DNA of 64,000 nt from Pseudomonas brassicacearum (GTDB lineage Bacteria > Pseudomonadota > Gammaproteobacteria > Pseudomonadales > Pseudomonadaceae), in contig NZ_MOBK01000006.1 in the NCBI RefSeq assembly GCF_003732265.1, positions 558,001-622,000 of the forward strand, in the 5' to 3' direction. The position numbers and the translations under genes are program-made. The notes under the pieces are model-generated. The model worked only from the letters and a program-made list of their open reading frames with translations, did not search any database and had not been told where the DNA came from. Of the stretch, positions 8,950-16,637 are shown one piece after another (position 1 is the first letter of the stretch; every line of letters begins with the position of its first letter).

Positions 8950-8985
8950 TAGCTGACTAATAATTAGTTTTAATTAATTTCAGTC
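8950..8985 (+). promoter_or_regulatory. A+T-rich promoter/operator region of the MarR gene
   Basis: A short A+T-rich block with imperfect dyads (CTAATAATTAG, AATTAGTTTTAATT) lies right before the marR start in otherwise GC-rich sequence. MarR proteins often bind such palindromes in their own promoters, so self-regulation is plausible. Confidence 0.35.
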
Positions 8986-9001
8986 TAATCATGAGTGTTT
9001 T

Positions 9002-9436
9002 ATGCCGTTAACCGATCAACACCGTTTTGGCATGCAACTGGCCCAGATGTCGCGTGGCTGGCGTGCCGAACTGGACCGTCGTCTCGCCGGTCTGGGACTG
9101 TCCCAGGCGCGCTGGCTGGTGCTGTTGCACCTGGCCCGTTTCGAGGAAGCCCCGACCCAACGTGAGCTGGCGCAAAGCGTCGGTGTCGAAGGGCCGACCC
9201 TGGCCCGTCTGCTAGACAGCCTGGAAACCCAGGGCCTGGTACAGCGTCAGGCGGTGCTGGAAGACCGGCGGGCGAAAAAAATTGTCCTCTGTGCGCCGGC
9301 GCTTCCCCTGATCGAACAAATTGAAACCATTGCCACGCAACTGCGCCTCGAGTTGTTCGCAGGCGTCGATGAGGCGGATTTGAAGGTGTGCATGCGGGTT
9401 CACGGGCACATTCTGGGCAACCTGGAAAAATCTTGA
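9002..9436 (+). CDS. MarR-family transcriptional regulator
   Basis: 144 residues with a winged helix-turn-helix. The recognition region is TQRELAQSVGVEGPTLARLLDSLE near 60-85, followed by the wing phrase VLEDRRAKKIVL. N- and C-terminal helices would form the dimer interface. Proteins of this size and arrangement (slyA/marR class) repress transport or stress genes and respond to small ligands. The target is unknown. An A+T-rich dyad region directly upstream suggests autoregulation. It lies between recQ and the FimV-like gene, a gene order I recall from other pseudomonads. Confidence 0.9.
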   Translation: MPLTDQHRFGMQLAQMSRGWRAELDRRLAGLGLSQARWLVLLHLARFEEAPTQRELAQSVGVEGPTLARLLDSLETQGLVQRQAVLEDRRAKKIVLCAPALPLIEQIETIATQLRLELFAGVDEADLKVCMRVHGHILGNLEKS

Positions 9437-9557
9437 GGCATAACCACTCGCCAGACTTTTGAGATACCCCGTTGGGCAGACTATAAAGAACTACTACGCA
9501 ATATCGTGTTCGTACCGGATGTGCAAACACGCATAGGTTGGTTCTGTTATCTAAGGG

Positions 9558-11306
9558 ATGCTCATGCTCCAGAGTTGGCGGTTGGTTTTACGGTGTGGCG
9601 TCAGGTCGCTTCTGCTCAGTGGCGCTATCACCTACTCGGCATTGGCACCTGCGTTGGGCCTGGGGGACATCACGCTCCACTCCGCGCTGAACCAGCCGTT
9701 GAGTGCCGACATCGCCCTGGTGGATGTCGGTGGTCTGGAGGAGGGCGAGTTGTCCGTCAGCCTGGCGACGGCGGATGAATTCAGCCGAGCCGGCGTCGAG
9801 CGGGTGTTCTTCCTCAACAATCTGAAGTTCACCCCGATCCTGCGAGGCAATCGCAACCTGATCCGGGTGACCTCCAGCAAAGCGGTCAAAGAACCTTTTC
9901 TGAATTTCGTGGTGCAGCTCAATCAGCCCAACGGGCGCTTGCTGCGCGAATACACGGTACTGATCGATCCGCCGGGCACGCCGGGGATTGAACCCGTGGC
10001 TGATGAGCCGATTGCCGAGCCTCAGCCTTCTGCATTTCCGGTCGTCAAACCGGCCAGTGCACCACCAGCCCCTGTGAAGAAGCCCACTGCCGCGCAACCT
10101 GCCGTCGCGCCTGCGAGTGATCCCGTTGTGGCCGAGCAACCGGCCGCCAGTGTCCTGCAAAACCAGCAACTGCAAAAAACGGTCGATGAGTTGAATGCGA
10201 AGCTGGCGGCTCAGGACGAGCAGATCGCCGGTCAGAAAAAACAGATCACCGAACTGCAAACCCAATTGGCTGAAGTCAAACAAACGCCAGCCGAGCCCTC
10301 TGCGCCGGTGGCTGTCGCGCCCGCGCCTGTGGTTGTCGAGGAAGCGAGCCACTGGCCATTGATTATCGGGCTGCTGGCACTGGTGGCTTTGGTGCTGCTC
10401 GGGCTGTTCCTTCGTCATCGACGTCAGCAGATCGCGGCCTTGCCCGAGGCCGCCCCCGATTTGCCGTCACGGCAGGAGCCGATGCTTGATCCTCCTGTGC
10501 AGCCGTTGGTCCAAAAGCCCCTGCTCAAACCAACCTCTGATCATCGTGAAGAAACCCCCGCGGGCGATGTGCTGGAAGGGGTCGGCATCTACCTGACCTA
10601 TGGCCGATTTTCCGAAGCCGCTGCCATGTTGCGAGAAGCGCTGGTCAAGGAACCTCAGCGCACGGATCTGGCGGTGCAGTTGCTGGAGGTGCTCGGCAAA
10701 CAAGGCGATGTAACCGCCTATGACGCGCAGGAAAGCAGGCTGCGAAACGCCGGGTTCGACCCAGAAAAACTTCAGGACATCCGCGCCAGCCATCCGAAGC
10801 TGAGCAGTGCTGCACCCGTGGTGGCCGCGCCCATAGTCGCCCCGGTGGAAGCTGTGCCCAACGATGAATTTCAGTTGAACCTGGATGAATTGTCGATGGA
10901 TTCAAATTGGGATCTGGTCAGCCCCTTCGACAGTCCACCGCCCGCTGCCAAACCCTCGGACGAGCTGACCTTCACCTCGAACCTGCACGTGATGCCCGAC
11001 GTGTACGAATTGCCTGACGAGTCGTCGCGCCAAGCGCCTGAACTGGAATGGGACCCCGTGCCTGACACGCCGTCACTGGATGACGACTTCCTCGACGAAT
11101 TCAACGATGCGCCTCCGTCGCTGGAACTTGAACCGCTGAGCCTGGCCCCGGCGGCGGCTTCCAACGCCGGCAAACTGGAACAAGCCCAGACCTGCATCGA
11201 CGATGGCGACCTGGACCGCGCGATCAAGCTGCTCAACGAATTGCTCAAGGACGGCGACGAGCCGCTCAAGCAGACCGCCCGCAGCCTGTTGGCCGGTATC
11301 GGCTGA
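9558..11306 (+). CDS. FimV-like inner-membrane protein with peptidoglycan/polarity features
   Basis: 582 residues. Order: signal/anchor (about 10-35); FimV N-terminal beta domain (36-140) with GDITLHSALNQPLSADI, the classic FimV opening; a proline/alanine-rich linker (145-200); a coiled coil (200-242); one membrane span (266-285); a cytoplasmic TPR-like part (about 345-400); an acidic stretch; and a C-terminal FimV domain (about 545-582) with LDRAIKLLNELLKDG. FimV proteins organise cell poles, type IV pili and chemosensory systems. This one is shorter than P. aeruginosa FimV (about 900 residues), and I see no LysM motif before the membrane span. It is probably the second FimV-like paralogue of pseudomonads. 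Confidence 0.85.
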   Translation: MLMLQSWRLVLRCGVRSLLLSGAITYSALAPALGLGDITLHSALNQPLSADIALVDVGGLEEGELSVSLATADEFSRAGVERVFFLNNLKFTPILRGNRNLIRVTSSKAVKEPFLNFVVQLNQPNGRLLREYTVLIDPPGTPGIEPVADEPIAEPQPSAFPVVKPASAPPAPVKKPTAAQPAVAPASDPVVAEQPAASVLQNQQLQKTVDELNAKLAAQDEQIAGQKKQITELQTQLAEVKQTPAEPSAPVAVAPAPVVVEEASHWPLIIGLLALVALVLLGLFLRHRRQQIAALPEAAPDLPSRQEPMLDPPVQPLVQKPLLKPTSDHREETPAGDVLEGVGIYLTYGRFSEAAAMLREALVKEPQRTDLAVQLLEVLGKQGDVTAYDAQESRLRNAGFDPEKLQDIRASHPKLSSAAPVVAAPIVAPVEAVPNDEFQLNLDELSMDSNWDLVSPFDSPPPAAKPSDELTFTSNLHVMPDVYELPDESSRQAPELEWDPVPDTPSLDDDFLDEFNDAPPSLELEPLSLAPAAASNAGKLEQAQTCIDDGDLDRAIKLLNELLKDGDEPLKQTARSLLAGIG

Positions 11307-11350
11307 GACTCTATGATGGTTGCGCCTCCAGACTCAGAGACTTGCCTGTC

Positions 11351-11638
11351 ATGACCGCGCACAAACCGGAAATCGTCATCACCTACTGCACGCAATGCCA
11401 ATGGCTGTTGCGTGCCGCCTGGTTGGCCCAGGAACTGCTCAGCACCTTCGGCGATGACCTGGGCAAAGTGTCGCTGGTGCCCGGCACCGGTGGGGTGTTC
11501 CATATTTTTTGCGACGACGTGCCGCTCTGGGAGCGTAAAGCCGATGGCGGCTTCCCTGAAGCCAAGGTGCTCAAGCAGCGGGTCCGCGATCAGATCGATC
11601 CGGACCGCGACCTGGGCCACAACGACCGCACTCAGTGA
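11351..11638 (+). CDS. SelT/SelW/SelH-family thioredoxin-like protein
   Basis: 95 residues from the ATG at 11351; a TTG three codons earlier is an alternative start. The redox motif CTQC at 13-16 follows the first beta strand, and GTGGVFHIFCDDVPLWERK continues the family pattern. In animals and some bacteria the second cysteine of this motif is selenocysteine; here both positions are cysteine. Members have a thioredoxin-like (Rdx) fold and presumed redox roles, with no defined bacterial substrate. The 3' end overlaps the convergent EamA gene by 7 bases. Confidence 0.88.
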   Translation: MTAHKPEIVITYCTQCQWLLRAAWLAQELLSTFGDDLGKVSLVPGTGGVFHIFCDDVPLWERKADGGFPEAKVLKQRVRDQIDPDRDLGHNDRTQ

Positions 11639-12525
11639 GACGCCGCTTCAGCCGCCACGGTCTTTTTGCTTGAACCACCGGACAGCCGGCTGGAGACCAC
11701 GATCGCGACGATGATCAGCGCACCGCCGATCAGCATCCGCAACGTCGGGTTTTCATTGAACAACAGCCACGCCATGGTGATCCCGTAAACCGGTTCCAGT
11801 GCGAATACCACCGCCGCCGTGCGGGCCTTGATCACCGCCAGGCTGGCGACGAACAGACTGTGAGCGACGCCGGTGCAGAACACCCCGAGCAGACCGATCC
11901 ACAGCCAGTCGAGGCCACGCACTTCGCTCAACTGTGGCACTGCCACGGGCAGCAGGCATAGCGCGACCACCACGTTTTGACACAGCGCGGCCTGTACCGG
12001 CGGGATCCGTCCGGAACTGGCCCGGTTGGTCAGCGACAGCAGGGCAAACAACAACCCGGAACCGACAGCCCAGAGCAGGCCAGTGGTGGCGCCGCTCGCC
12101 AGATCGAAGTCCGGTGTGACCAACACCAACCCGACACTCACCAACACCACCAGCAGGATTTCATTGGCGCGAATCCGCTCGCGGAAGATCAGCCCTTCGA
12201 GGATCACGGTAAACGCCGGGAAACTGGCAAAGCCCAGGGTCGCAATCGCCACACCCGCCACCTTCACCGCAATAAAGAAGCTCACCCAGTGCCCGGCCAG
12301 CAGCAAACCGCTGAGCAGCAGGCGGCGCCAGTCCACGGCTTCAAGTTTCTGCCAACGGGTGTTGCTGGCGAATCGCGCGAAAACCGCGAGCGCCAGCACC
12401 GCAAACGCAGCCCGGCCAAAGACGATGACAGCGGGGGAGGCGGCGGCGAGTTTGCCGAACACACCGGTCAGGCCAAACATCAATGCGCCGATATGCAGGG
12501 CGCCAAGGGCGGTACGGGGAGTCAT
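11632..12525 (-). CDS. EamA/DMT-family transporter
   Basis: 297 residues with about ten hydrophobic helices in two EamA repeats. The first contains GVFGKLAAASPAVIVFGRAAFA and the second FVASLAVIKARTAAVVFALEPVYG with the family phrase LEPVY. Such drug/metabolite transporters usually export amino acids or metabolites; the substrate cannot be told from sequence. Its start is 79 bases from the end of the neighbouring AraC-family regulator gene on the same strand. The regulator lies upstream in the same direction and may control it. Confidence 0.88.
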   Translation of the reverse strand: MTPRTALGALHIGALMFGLTGVFGKLAAASPAVIVFGRAAFAVLALAVFARFASNTRWQKLEAVDWRRLLLSGLLLAGHWVSFFIAVKVAGVAIATLGFASFPAFTVILEGLIFRERIRANEILLVVLVSVGLVLVTPDFDLASGATTGLLWAVGSGLLFALLSLTNRASSGRIPPVQAALCQNVVVALCLLPVAVPQLSEVRGLDWLWIGLLGVFCTGVAHSLFVASLAVIKARTAAVVFALEPVYGITMAWLLFNENPTLRMLIGGALIIVAIVVSSRLSGGSSKKTVAAEAASH

Positions 12526-12603
12526 TGCAATCCTTGATCAATACAACCAACAGAGGTGCAGTCTAGAGCGCTGGCGGCGCACCTGTCTGTCGTCAGACTC
12601 GCC

Positions 12604-13362
12604 TCATTTGTCGCCAGCCTCGCGCCGCAGTTTGCCGGGGGAGGCGCCAAACTCGCGCAACACTGCGGCGGCGAAGGCGCTCTGGGAGCTGTAGCCGACC
12701 CGACTGGCAATCTCGCCGATGGGCAATGGCGAATCCCGAAGCAATCCCACCGCAATATGCAGCCGTCGACTGCGGATGTAGTCCATCGGCGTCTGCCCGC
12801 ATTCAGCGACAAACCGTGCATGCAGCCGGGCGCTGGACAGCCCGGCGATCCCGGCCAGGTCTGCCACTTGCAGCGGATAGGCTGCATGCCGGTCAATGTG
12901 CGCATTCATCGCTGCATACGGCAGGCGTCGTCCGCCCACGCTGGCTGGCTTGGCGTTGTTGAGGCTGGCCAATAACAACACCGCGCCTTGCTGCGCGATA
13001 AACGGATCGTCGACCTGACTGCCCGCCAGCCAACTGACCAATTGGCTCTGCCCTGCATCCAGCGGCAAGCGTCCGGCGTTGTCGAGCAGACGGCGGCTGG
13101 CCACGGCGTGATCGCCCAGCGACTGTGAAACCCATTGATCGCTCGGCACATCCAGCACCAGGCAGCGGCTGCCATTGCTGCTGCCGCAGGCGTGATGGAA
13201 ACCGGACGGCACCACCACGAAGCTCTGCTGCACCACCTGACTGCCACGCCCGTCGACTTCGAAATCCAGCGCGCCCGACAAGCCGAACACCAGTTGGGCG
13301 TGGTCGTGGCTGTGGACGATCAGGTCGTGGGTGTACTGGCGTAGTGTGAGGATCGGTCGCAT
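12604..13362 (-). CDS. AraC-family transcriptional regulator
   Basis: 252 residues from the ATG at 13362, which has GGGAGA before it; a TTG at 13380 is a weaker option. The N-terminal half is a cupin-like sensor with the histidine-rich phrase HSHDHAQLVFGLSG near 23-36. The C-terminal 100 residues carry two helix-turn-helix motifs: LQVADLAGIAGLSSARLHARF, and IGEIASRVGYSSQSAFAAAVLREFG with the usual P-G-RR close. It probably regulates the adjacent EamA transporter, which follows it on the same strand. The effector is unknown. Confidence 0.88.
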   Translation of the reverse strand: MRPILTLRQYTHDLIVHSHDHAQLVFGLSGALDFEVDGRGSQVVQQSFVVVPSGFHHACGSSNGSRCLVLDVPSDQWVSQSLGDHAVASRRLLDNAGRLPLDAGQSQLVSWLAGSQVDDPFIAQQGAVLLLASLNNAKPASVGGRRLPYAAMNAHIDRHAAYPLQVADLAGIAGLSSARLHARFVAECGQTPMDYIRSRRLHIAVGLLRDSPLPIGEIASRVGYSSQSAFAAAVLREFGASPGKLRREAGDK

Positions 13363-13491
13363 CACTGCTCTCCCGGGCAAGATGAGGCCAGTCTACACCG
13401 GCCGGTTGCTGTCACAGGAATGACTCACCACTGTCATGGCCGATTAACCCGACCGGCGCAAGCTTGGAAAAACCATCGCAGAGGGTTGCCC

Positions 13492-14307
13492 ATGACCAGC
13501 GCCGAGCTCGCCAAACCCAGTCGTAAGCAACGTGTGCGGACCTTGTGGATTTCTGATGTGCATCTGGGCACTCGAGACTGCCAGGCCGAGCACCTGTCGC
13601 AGTTTCTCAAGGGCTACCACGCGGACAAGATTTACCTGGTCGGCGACATCATCGATGGCTGGAAACTGCGCGGCGGCATGTACTGGCCTCAGGCGCACAC
13701 CAACGTCATTCGTCGTTTGCTGACGATGAGCAAACGTGGCACCGAAGTCATCTACGTCACCGGCAATCATGACGAATTCCTGCGTCGGTATTCCAAGCTG
13801 ATCCTGGGCAACATCCAGTTAGTCGACGAAGCCGTGCACGTCACCGCCGATGGCCGTCATCTGCTGGTGATCCACGGCGATCAGTTCGATGTCATCACCC
13901 GCTACCACCGCTGGCTGGCCTTCCTCGGGGATTCGGCCTACGAATTCACCCTGACCCTCAACCGCTGGCTCAACCATTGGCGCGCGCGTTATGGCTACGG
14001 CTATTGGTCGTTGTCGGCGTACCTCAAGCACAAGGTGAAGACGGCGGTCAGCTTCATCAGCGACTTCGAGGAAGCCATTGCGCACGAATGCGTGAAGCGC
14101 GAGTTGCATGGCGTGGTGTGCGGGCACATTCACCATGCCGAGATTCGCAAGGTCGGCGAGGTGGATTACCTCAATTGCGGGGATTGGGTGGAGTCGTGCA
14201 CGGCGCTGATCGAGCATTGGGACGGGTCGATCGAATTGTATCGGCTGGCGGATGCGCAGGCGCGGGAAGCGGAGTTGAAGGCGCTGAAGGTTGCCGAGCC
14301 TGCCTAG
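13492..14307 (+). CDS. LpxH-like metallophosphoesterase (UDP-2,3-diacylglucosamine diphosphatase family)
   Basis: 271 residues from the ATG at 13492 (GAGGG upstream). Calcineurin-like metal motifs are complete: DVH at 22-24, GDxxD at 51-55, GNHDE at 91-95, HGD at 128-130 and GHIHHAE near 205. The phrase SDVHLGTRDCQAE and the length match the LpxH-like/LpxH2 group often labelled UDP-2,3-diacylglucosamine diphosphatase, which acts on lipid A precursors at the cytoplasmic face. Pseudomonads also carry canonical LpxH, so this paralogue may have another diphosphate substrate. It stands alone, with a REPIN after it. Confidence 0.85.
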   Translation: MTSAELAKPSRKQRVRTLWISDVHLGTRDCQAEHLSQFLKGYHADKIYLVGDIIDGWKLRGGMYWPQAHTNVIRRLLTMSKRGTEVIYVTGNHDEFLRRYSKLILGNIQLVDEAVHVTADGRHLLVIHGDQFDVITRYHRWLAFLGDSAYEFTLTLNRWLNHWRARYGYGYWSLSAYLKHKVKTAVSFISDFEEAIAHECVKRELHGVVCGHIHHAEIRKVGEVDYLNCGDWVESCTALIEHWDGSIELYRLADAQAREAELKALKVAEPA

Positions 14308-14317
14308 GCATGGCCTT

Positions 14318-14465
14318 TGTGGCGAGGGGGCTTGTCGGACCGCCGCATCGCCCCGTTCGGCGGCGAAGCCGTCGTAAACCGACGCATGAGGTCTGTCAGG
14401 AGTAACCGGCTGAATGGTTTTGGGGGGCGCTTCGCACCCCAACGGGGGCAAGCCCCCTCGCCACA
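14318..14465. repeat. REPIN, GTGGCGAGGGGGCTTG family
   Basis: The ends are TGTGGCGAGGGGGCTTG (14318) and CAAGCCCCCTCGCCACA (ending 14465). The interior carries CGTTCGGCGGCGAAGCCGTC, which is related to the interior of the copy at 1451. Confidence 0.85.
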
Positions 14466-14482
14466 GGGTCCCCTGAGGTCCA

Positions 14483-15073
14483 TCAAGCCGGCGAATATTC
14501 TTCCATCGCCGCTTTGTAGATCGAGTTCTTCGGCTGCGCAAACAAGCGTTCCATCATCGGCTCAAAGAATCTCAACGGCAGCGTGTCATACGCCGGGTCA
14601 AACGCCGCCGCATCGTATTTGGCACAGAACTCGATGGTCGCCTGATACTGCGGATGCTCGCTGAACTGCTCGCGCAGGTGCCGATCCATGCCCAAATGAT
14701 GGAAAAAGTAATAGCCCTGGAAAATCCCGTGTTTTTCCACCATCCACAGGTTCTCGGCACTGACGAATGGCTTGAGAATCGCTGCCGCAATGTCCGGATG
14801 GTTGTAGGAACCCAAGGTGTCGCCGATGTCATGCAGCAACGCGCACACCACATATTCCTCATCACGGCCATCGCGCCAGGCGCGGCTCGCGGTTTGCAGG
14901 GAGTGGGTCAGACGGTCCACCGGGAAGCCACCAAAGTCGCCCTCGAGCAACTTCAGGTGCGCCACAATCCTTGAAGGCAATTGTTTCGCGTAGGCACTGA
15001 AATCCGCGGCGATGATCGCCCAGTCTTCCTGCGTGCCATCCTTCATGTGGGTGAAACGGGCATTGGCATTCAT
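14483..15073 (-). CDS. HD-domain protein resembling mixed-valent diiron oxygenases (PhnZ/MIOX-like)
   Basis: 196 residues. HD-type ligands appear in order: H in LTHSLQTA, HD in CALLHDIGD, H in SYNHPDIA, H in EKHGIFQGYYFFHH and D in CAKYDAAAFD. This six-ligand pattern, with the His pair after the HD, resembles PhnZ and myo-inositol oxygenase rather than simple HD phosphatases. PhnZ oxidatively cleaves an alpha-hydroxy phosphonate. The substrate here is unknown. It is 29 bases downstream of a DUF962/Mpo1-like gene on the same strand, also a suspected iron oxygenase, so the two may act in one pathway. It could still be a plain phosphohydrolase. Confidence 0.75.
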   Translation of the reverse strand: MNANARFTHMKDGTQEDWAIIAADFSAYAKQLPSRIVAHLKLLEGDFGGFPVDRLTHSLQTASRAWRDGRDEEYVVCALLHDIGDTLGSYNHPDIAAAILKPFVSAENLWMVEKHGIFQGYYFFHHLGMDRHLREQFSEHPQYQATIEFCAKYDAAAFDPAYDTLPLRFFEPMMERLFAQPKNSIYKAAMEEYSPA

Positions 15074-15102
15074 CGACTATTCTCTCTTCGTGTTCACGAC
15101 GC

Positions 15103-15414
15103 TTAAAACGGCACGCGACCCAGAATCATGTCGCGGTACATGACAAAGTCGCCGAGCAGGCTATAAAGAGGATGCTGGAAGGTCGCAGGCCGATTCTTCT
15201 CGAAAAAGAAATGCCCGGCCCAGGCGAAGCTGTAACCCGCCAGCGGCAGGGCCCACAGCAGCAGCCACGCGCCTTTGCCGATGGTCAGGGCGAGAATGAA
15301 GATGACCAGCGTCGTGCCGATGAAGTGCAGTCGTCGGCAAGTACTGTCACTGTGCTCGCTGAGGTAATACGGGTAGAACTCAGCAAAGCTGTTGAATCGT
15401 TTAATGTTTTCCAC
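15103..15414 (-). CDS. DUF962 (Mpo1-like) small membrane protein
   Basis: 103 residues if read from the GTG at 15414 (VENIKRFNSFAEFYPYYL). This start is preferred because family members begin this way; the frame is open further upstream. Two to three hydrophobic segments span about 30-70. Conserved histidines are seen in LSEHS, RRLHFIG, WAGHFFFEKN and FQHPLYS. These phrases are typical of DUF962, whose yeast member Mpo1 is an Fe(II) dioxygenase that alpha-oxidises 2-hydroxy fatty acids. The equivalent bacterial reaction is not proven. It is the first gene of a likely pair with the HD-domain gene. Confidence 0.85.
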   Translation of the reverse strand: MENIKRFNSFAEFYPYYLSEHSDSTCRRLHFIGTTLVIFILALTIGKGAWLLLWALPLAGYSFAWAGHFFFEKNRPATFQHPLYSLLGDFVMYRDMILGRVPF

Positions 15415-15575
15415 GACTGCGATCTCTGTGGTTATTGTTCTGATAGCAAGATGTGCTGCGGGTAGCTTATTTGAGTCTAGAGTGATCATTGGCATCAGCC
15501 AGTGACAATAGGCGCCACTTTAGTATCCTTCGAAAACTAGCCGCGTCAGACGGCTCACTGAAGTAAGCAAACGCC

Positions 15576-16637
15576 ATGAGCGAACGAACGACTTCTGCAA
15601 GCTGGGCGATGGGGATTGTCAAAGCACTGGAGATGGACGGCCTGGATTGCCGGGCGTTGTTCAAGCAGCTAGGGCTCGACTACGCCTCACTGGATGATCC
15701 TGATGCGCGCTTCCCGCAAGATTCCATGACGCGGCTATGGCAGCGCGCGGTCGAGCTGTCCGGCAACCCGGCGATCGGCCTGAACATGGGCAAGGTGGTG
15801 CGACCGGCGTCCTTCCATGTCGCCGGTTACGCCCTGATGTCCAGCCAGACCCTGGCCGAAGGCTTTCAGCGGCTGGTGCGCTATCAACGGATCATTGCTG
15901 AAAGTGCCGACCTGAGTTTCCGTCTGCTGGATGAAGGTTATGCGCTGATTCTGACGGTTCACGGCGACCACCTGCCGCCGACCCGGCAAAGTGCCGAGGC
16001 TTCACTGGCCTGTGCGCTGGCGTTGTGCGGCTGGTTGACCGGGCGGACCTTGCAACCGCTGAAGGTGCTGTTACAGGGCGATCAACCGGTCGACCTCGAA
16101 CCCTATAAACAAGCCTTTCATGCGCCGTTGCTGTTCAACGCACCTTACGACGCATTGATCTTCGAACGTGCTGACATGGAAGCACCATTGCCGACCGCCA
16201 ACGAAGCGATGGCGCTGTTGCATGACCGGTTTGCCGGCGAGTACCTGGCGCGGTTTTCCGAGAGCCGCGTGACGCACAAGGCGCGGCAGGTGTTGTGCCG
16301 TTTGCTGCCACAGGGCGAACCCAAGCGCGATACCGTGGCGCAGACGCTGCACCTGTCGCAACGCACTTTGCAGCGACGCTTGCAGGAAGAGGGCACCAGT
16401 TTTCAGGCTTTGCTCGATGATACGCGGCGGGAATTGGCCGAGCAGTACCTGGCCCAACCCACCATGACCTTGCTGGAAATTGCCTACCTGCTGGGGTTCG
16501 CCGACCCGAGCAATTTCTTCCGCGCCTTCCGCCGCTGGTTCGATGCCACCCCCGGCGAGTACCGGGCGCACATGTCGGAAGCGGCGGCGCAGATCAGTGG
16601 CGCCAGAACGCAGGAATGCACAGAACAAACACCGTAA
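15576..16637 (+). CDS. AraC-family regulator, OruR/ArgR-like architecture
   Basis: 353 residues. The N-terminal 190 form the arabinose-binding-like sensor of the AraC_binding_2/DUF group (phrases AVELSGNPAIGLNMG, FHVAGYALMSSQTLAEGF). The C-terminal HTH_18 domain contains LHLSQRTLQRRLQEEGTSFQALLDD and LLGFADPSNFFRAFRRWFDATPGEYR. This architecture occurs in regulators of amino acid, choline or fatty acid use. The target is unknown. It diverges from the DUF962/HD pair (gap about 160 bases), which makes that pair a candidate target. Its last 44 bases overlap the convergent trkH gene. Confidence 0.88.
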   Translation: MSERTTSASWAMGIVKALEMDGLDCRALFKQLGLDYASLDDPDARFPQDSMTRLWQRAVELSGNPAIGLNMGKVVRPASFHVAGYALMSSQTLAEGFQRLVRYQRIIAESADLSFRLLDEGYALILTVHGDHLPPTRQSAEASLACALALCGWLTGRTLQPLKVLLQGDQPVDLEPYKQAFHAPLLFNAPYDALIFERADMEAPLPTANEAMALLHDRFAGEYLARFSESRVTHKARQVLCRLLPQGEPKRDTVAQTLHLSQRTLQRRLQEEGTSFQALLDDTRRELAEQYLAQPTMTLLEIAYLLGFADPSNFFRAFRRWFDATPGEYRAHMSEAAAQISGARTQECTEQTP

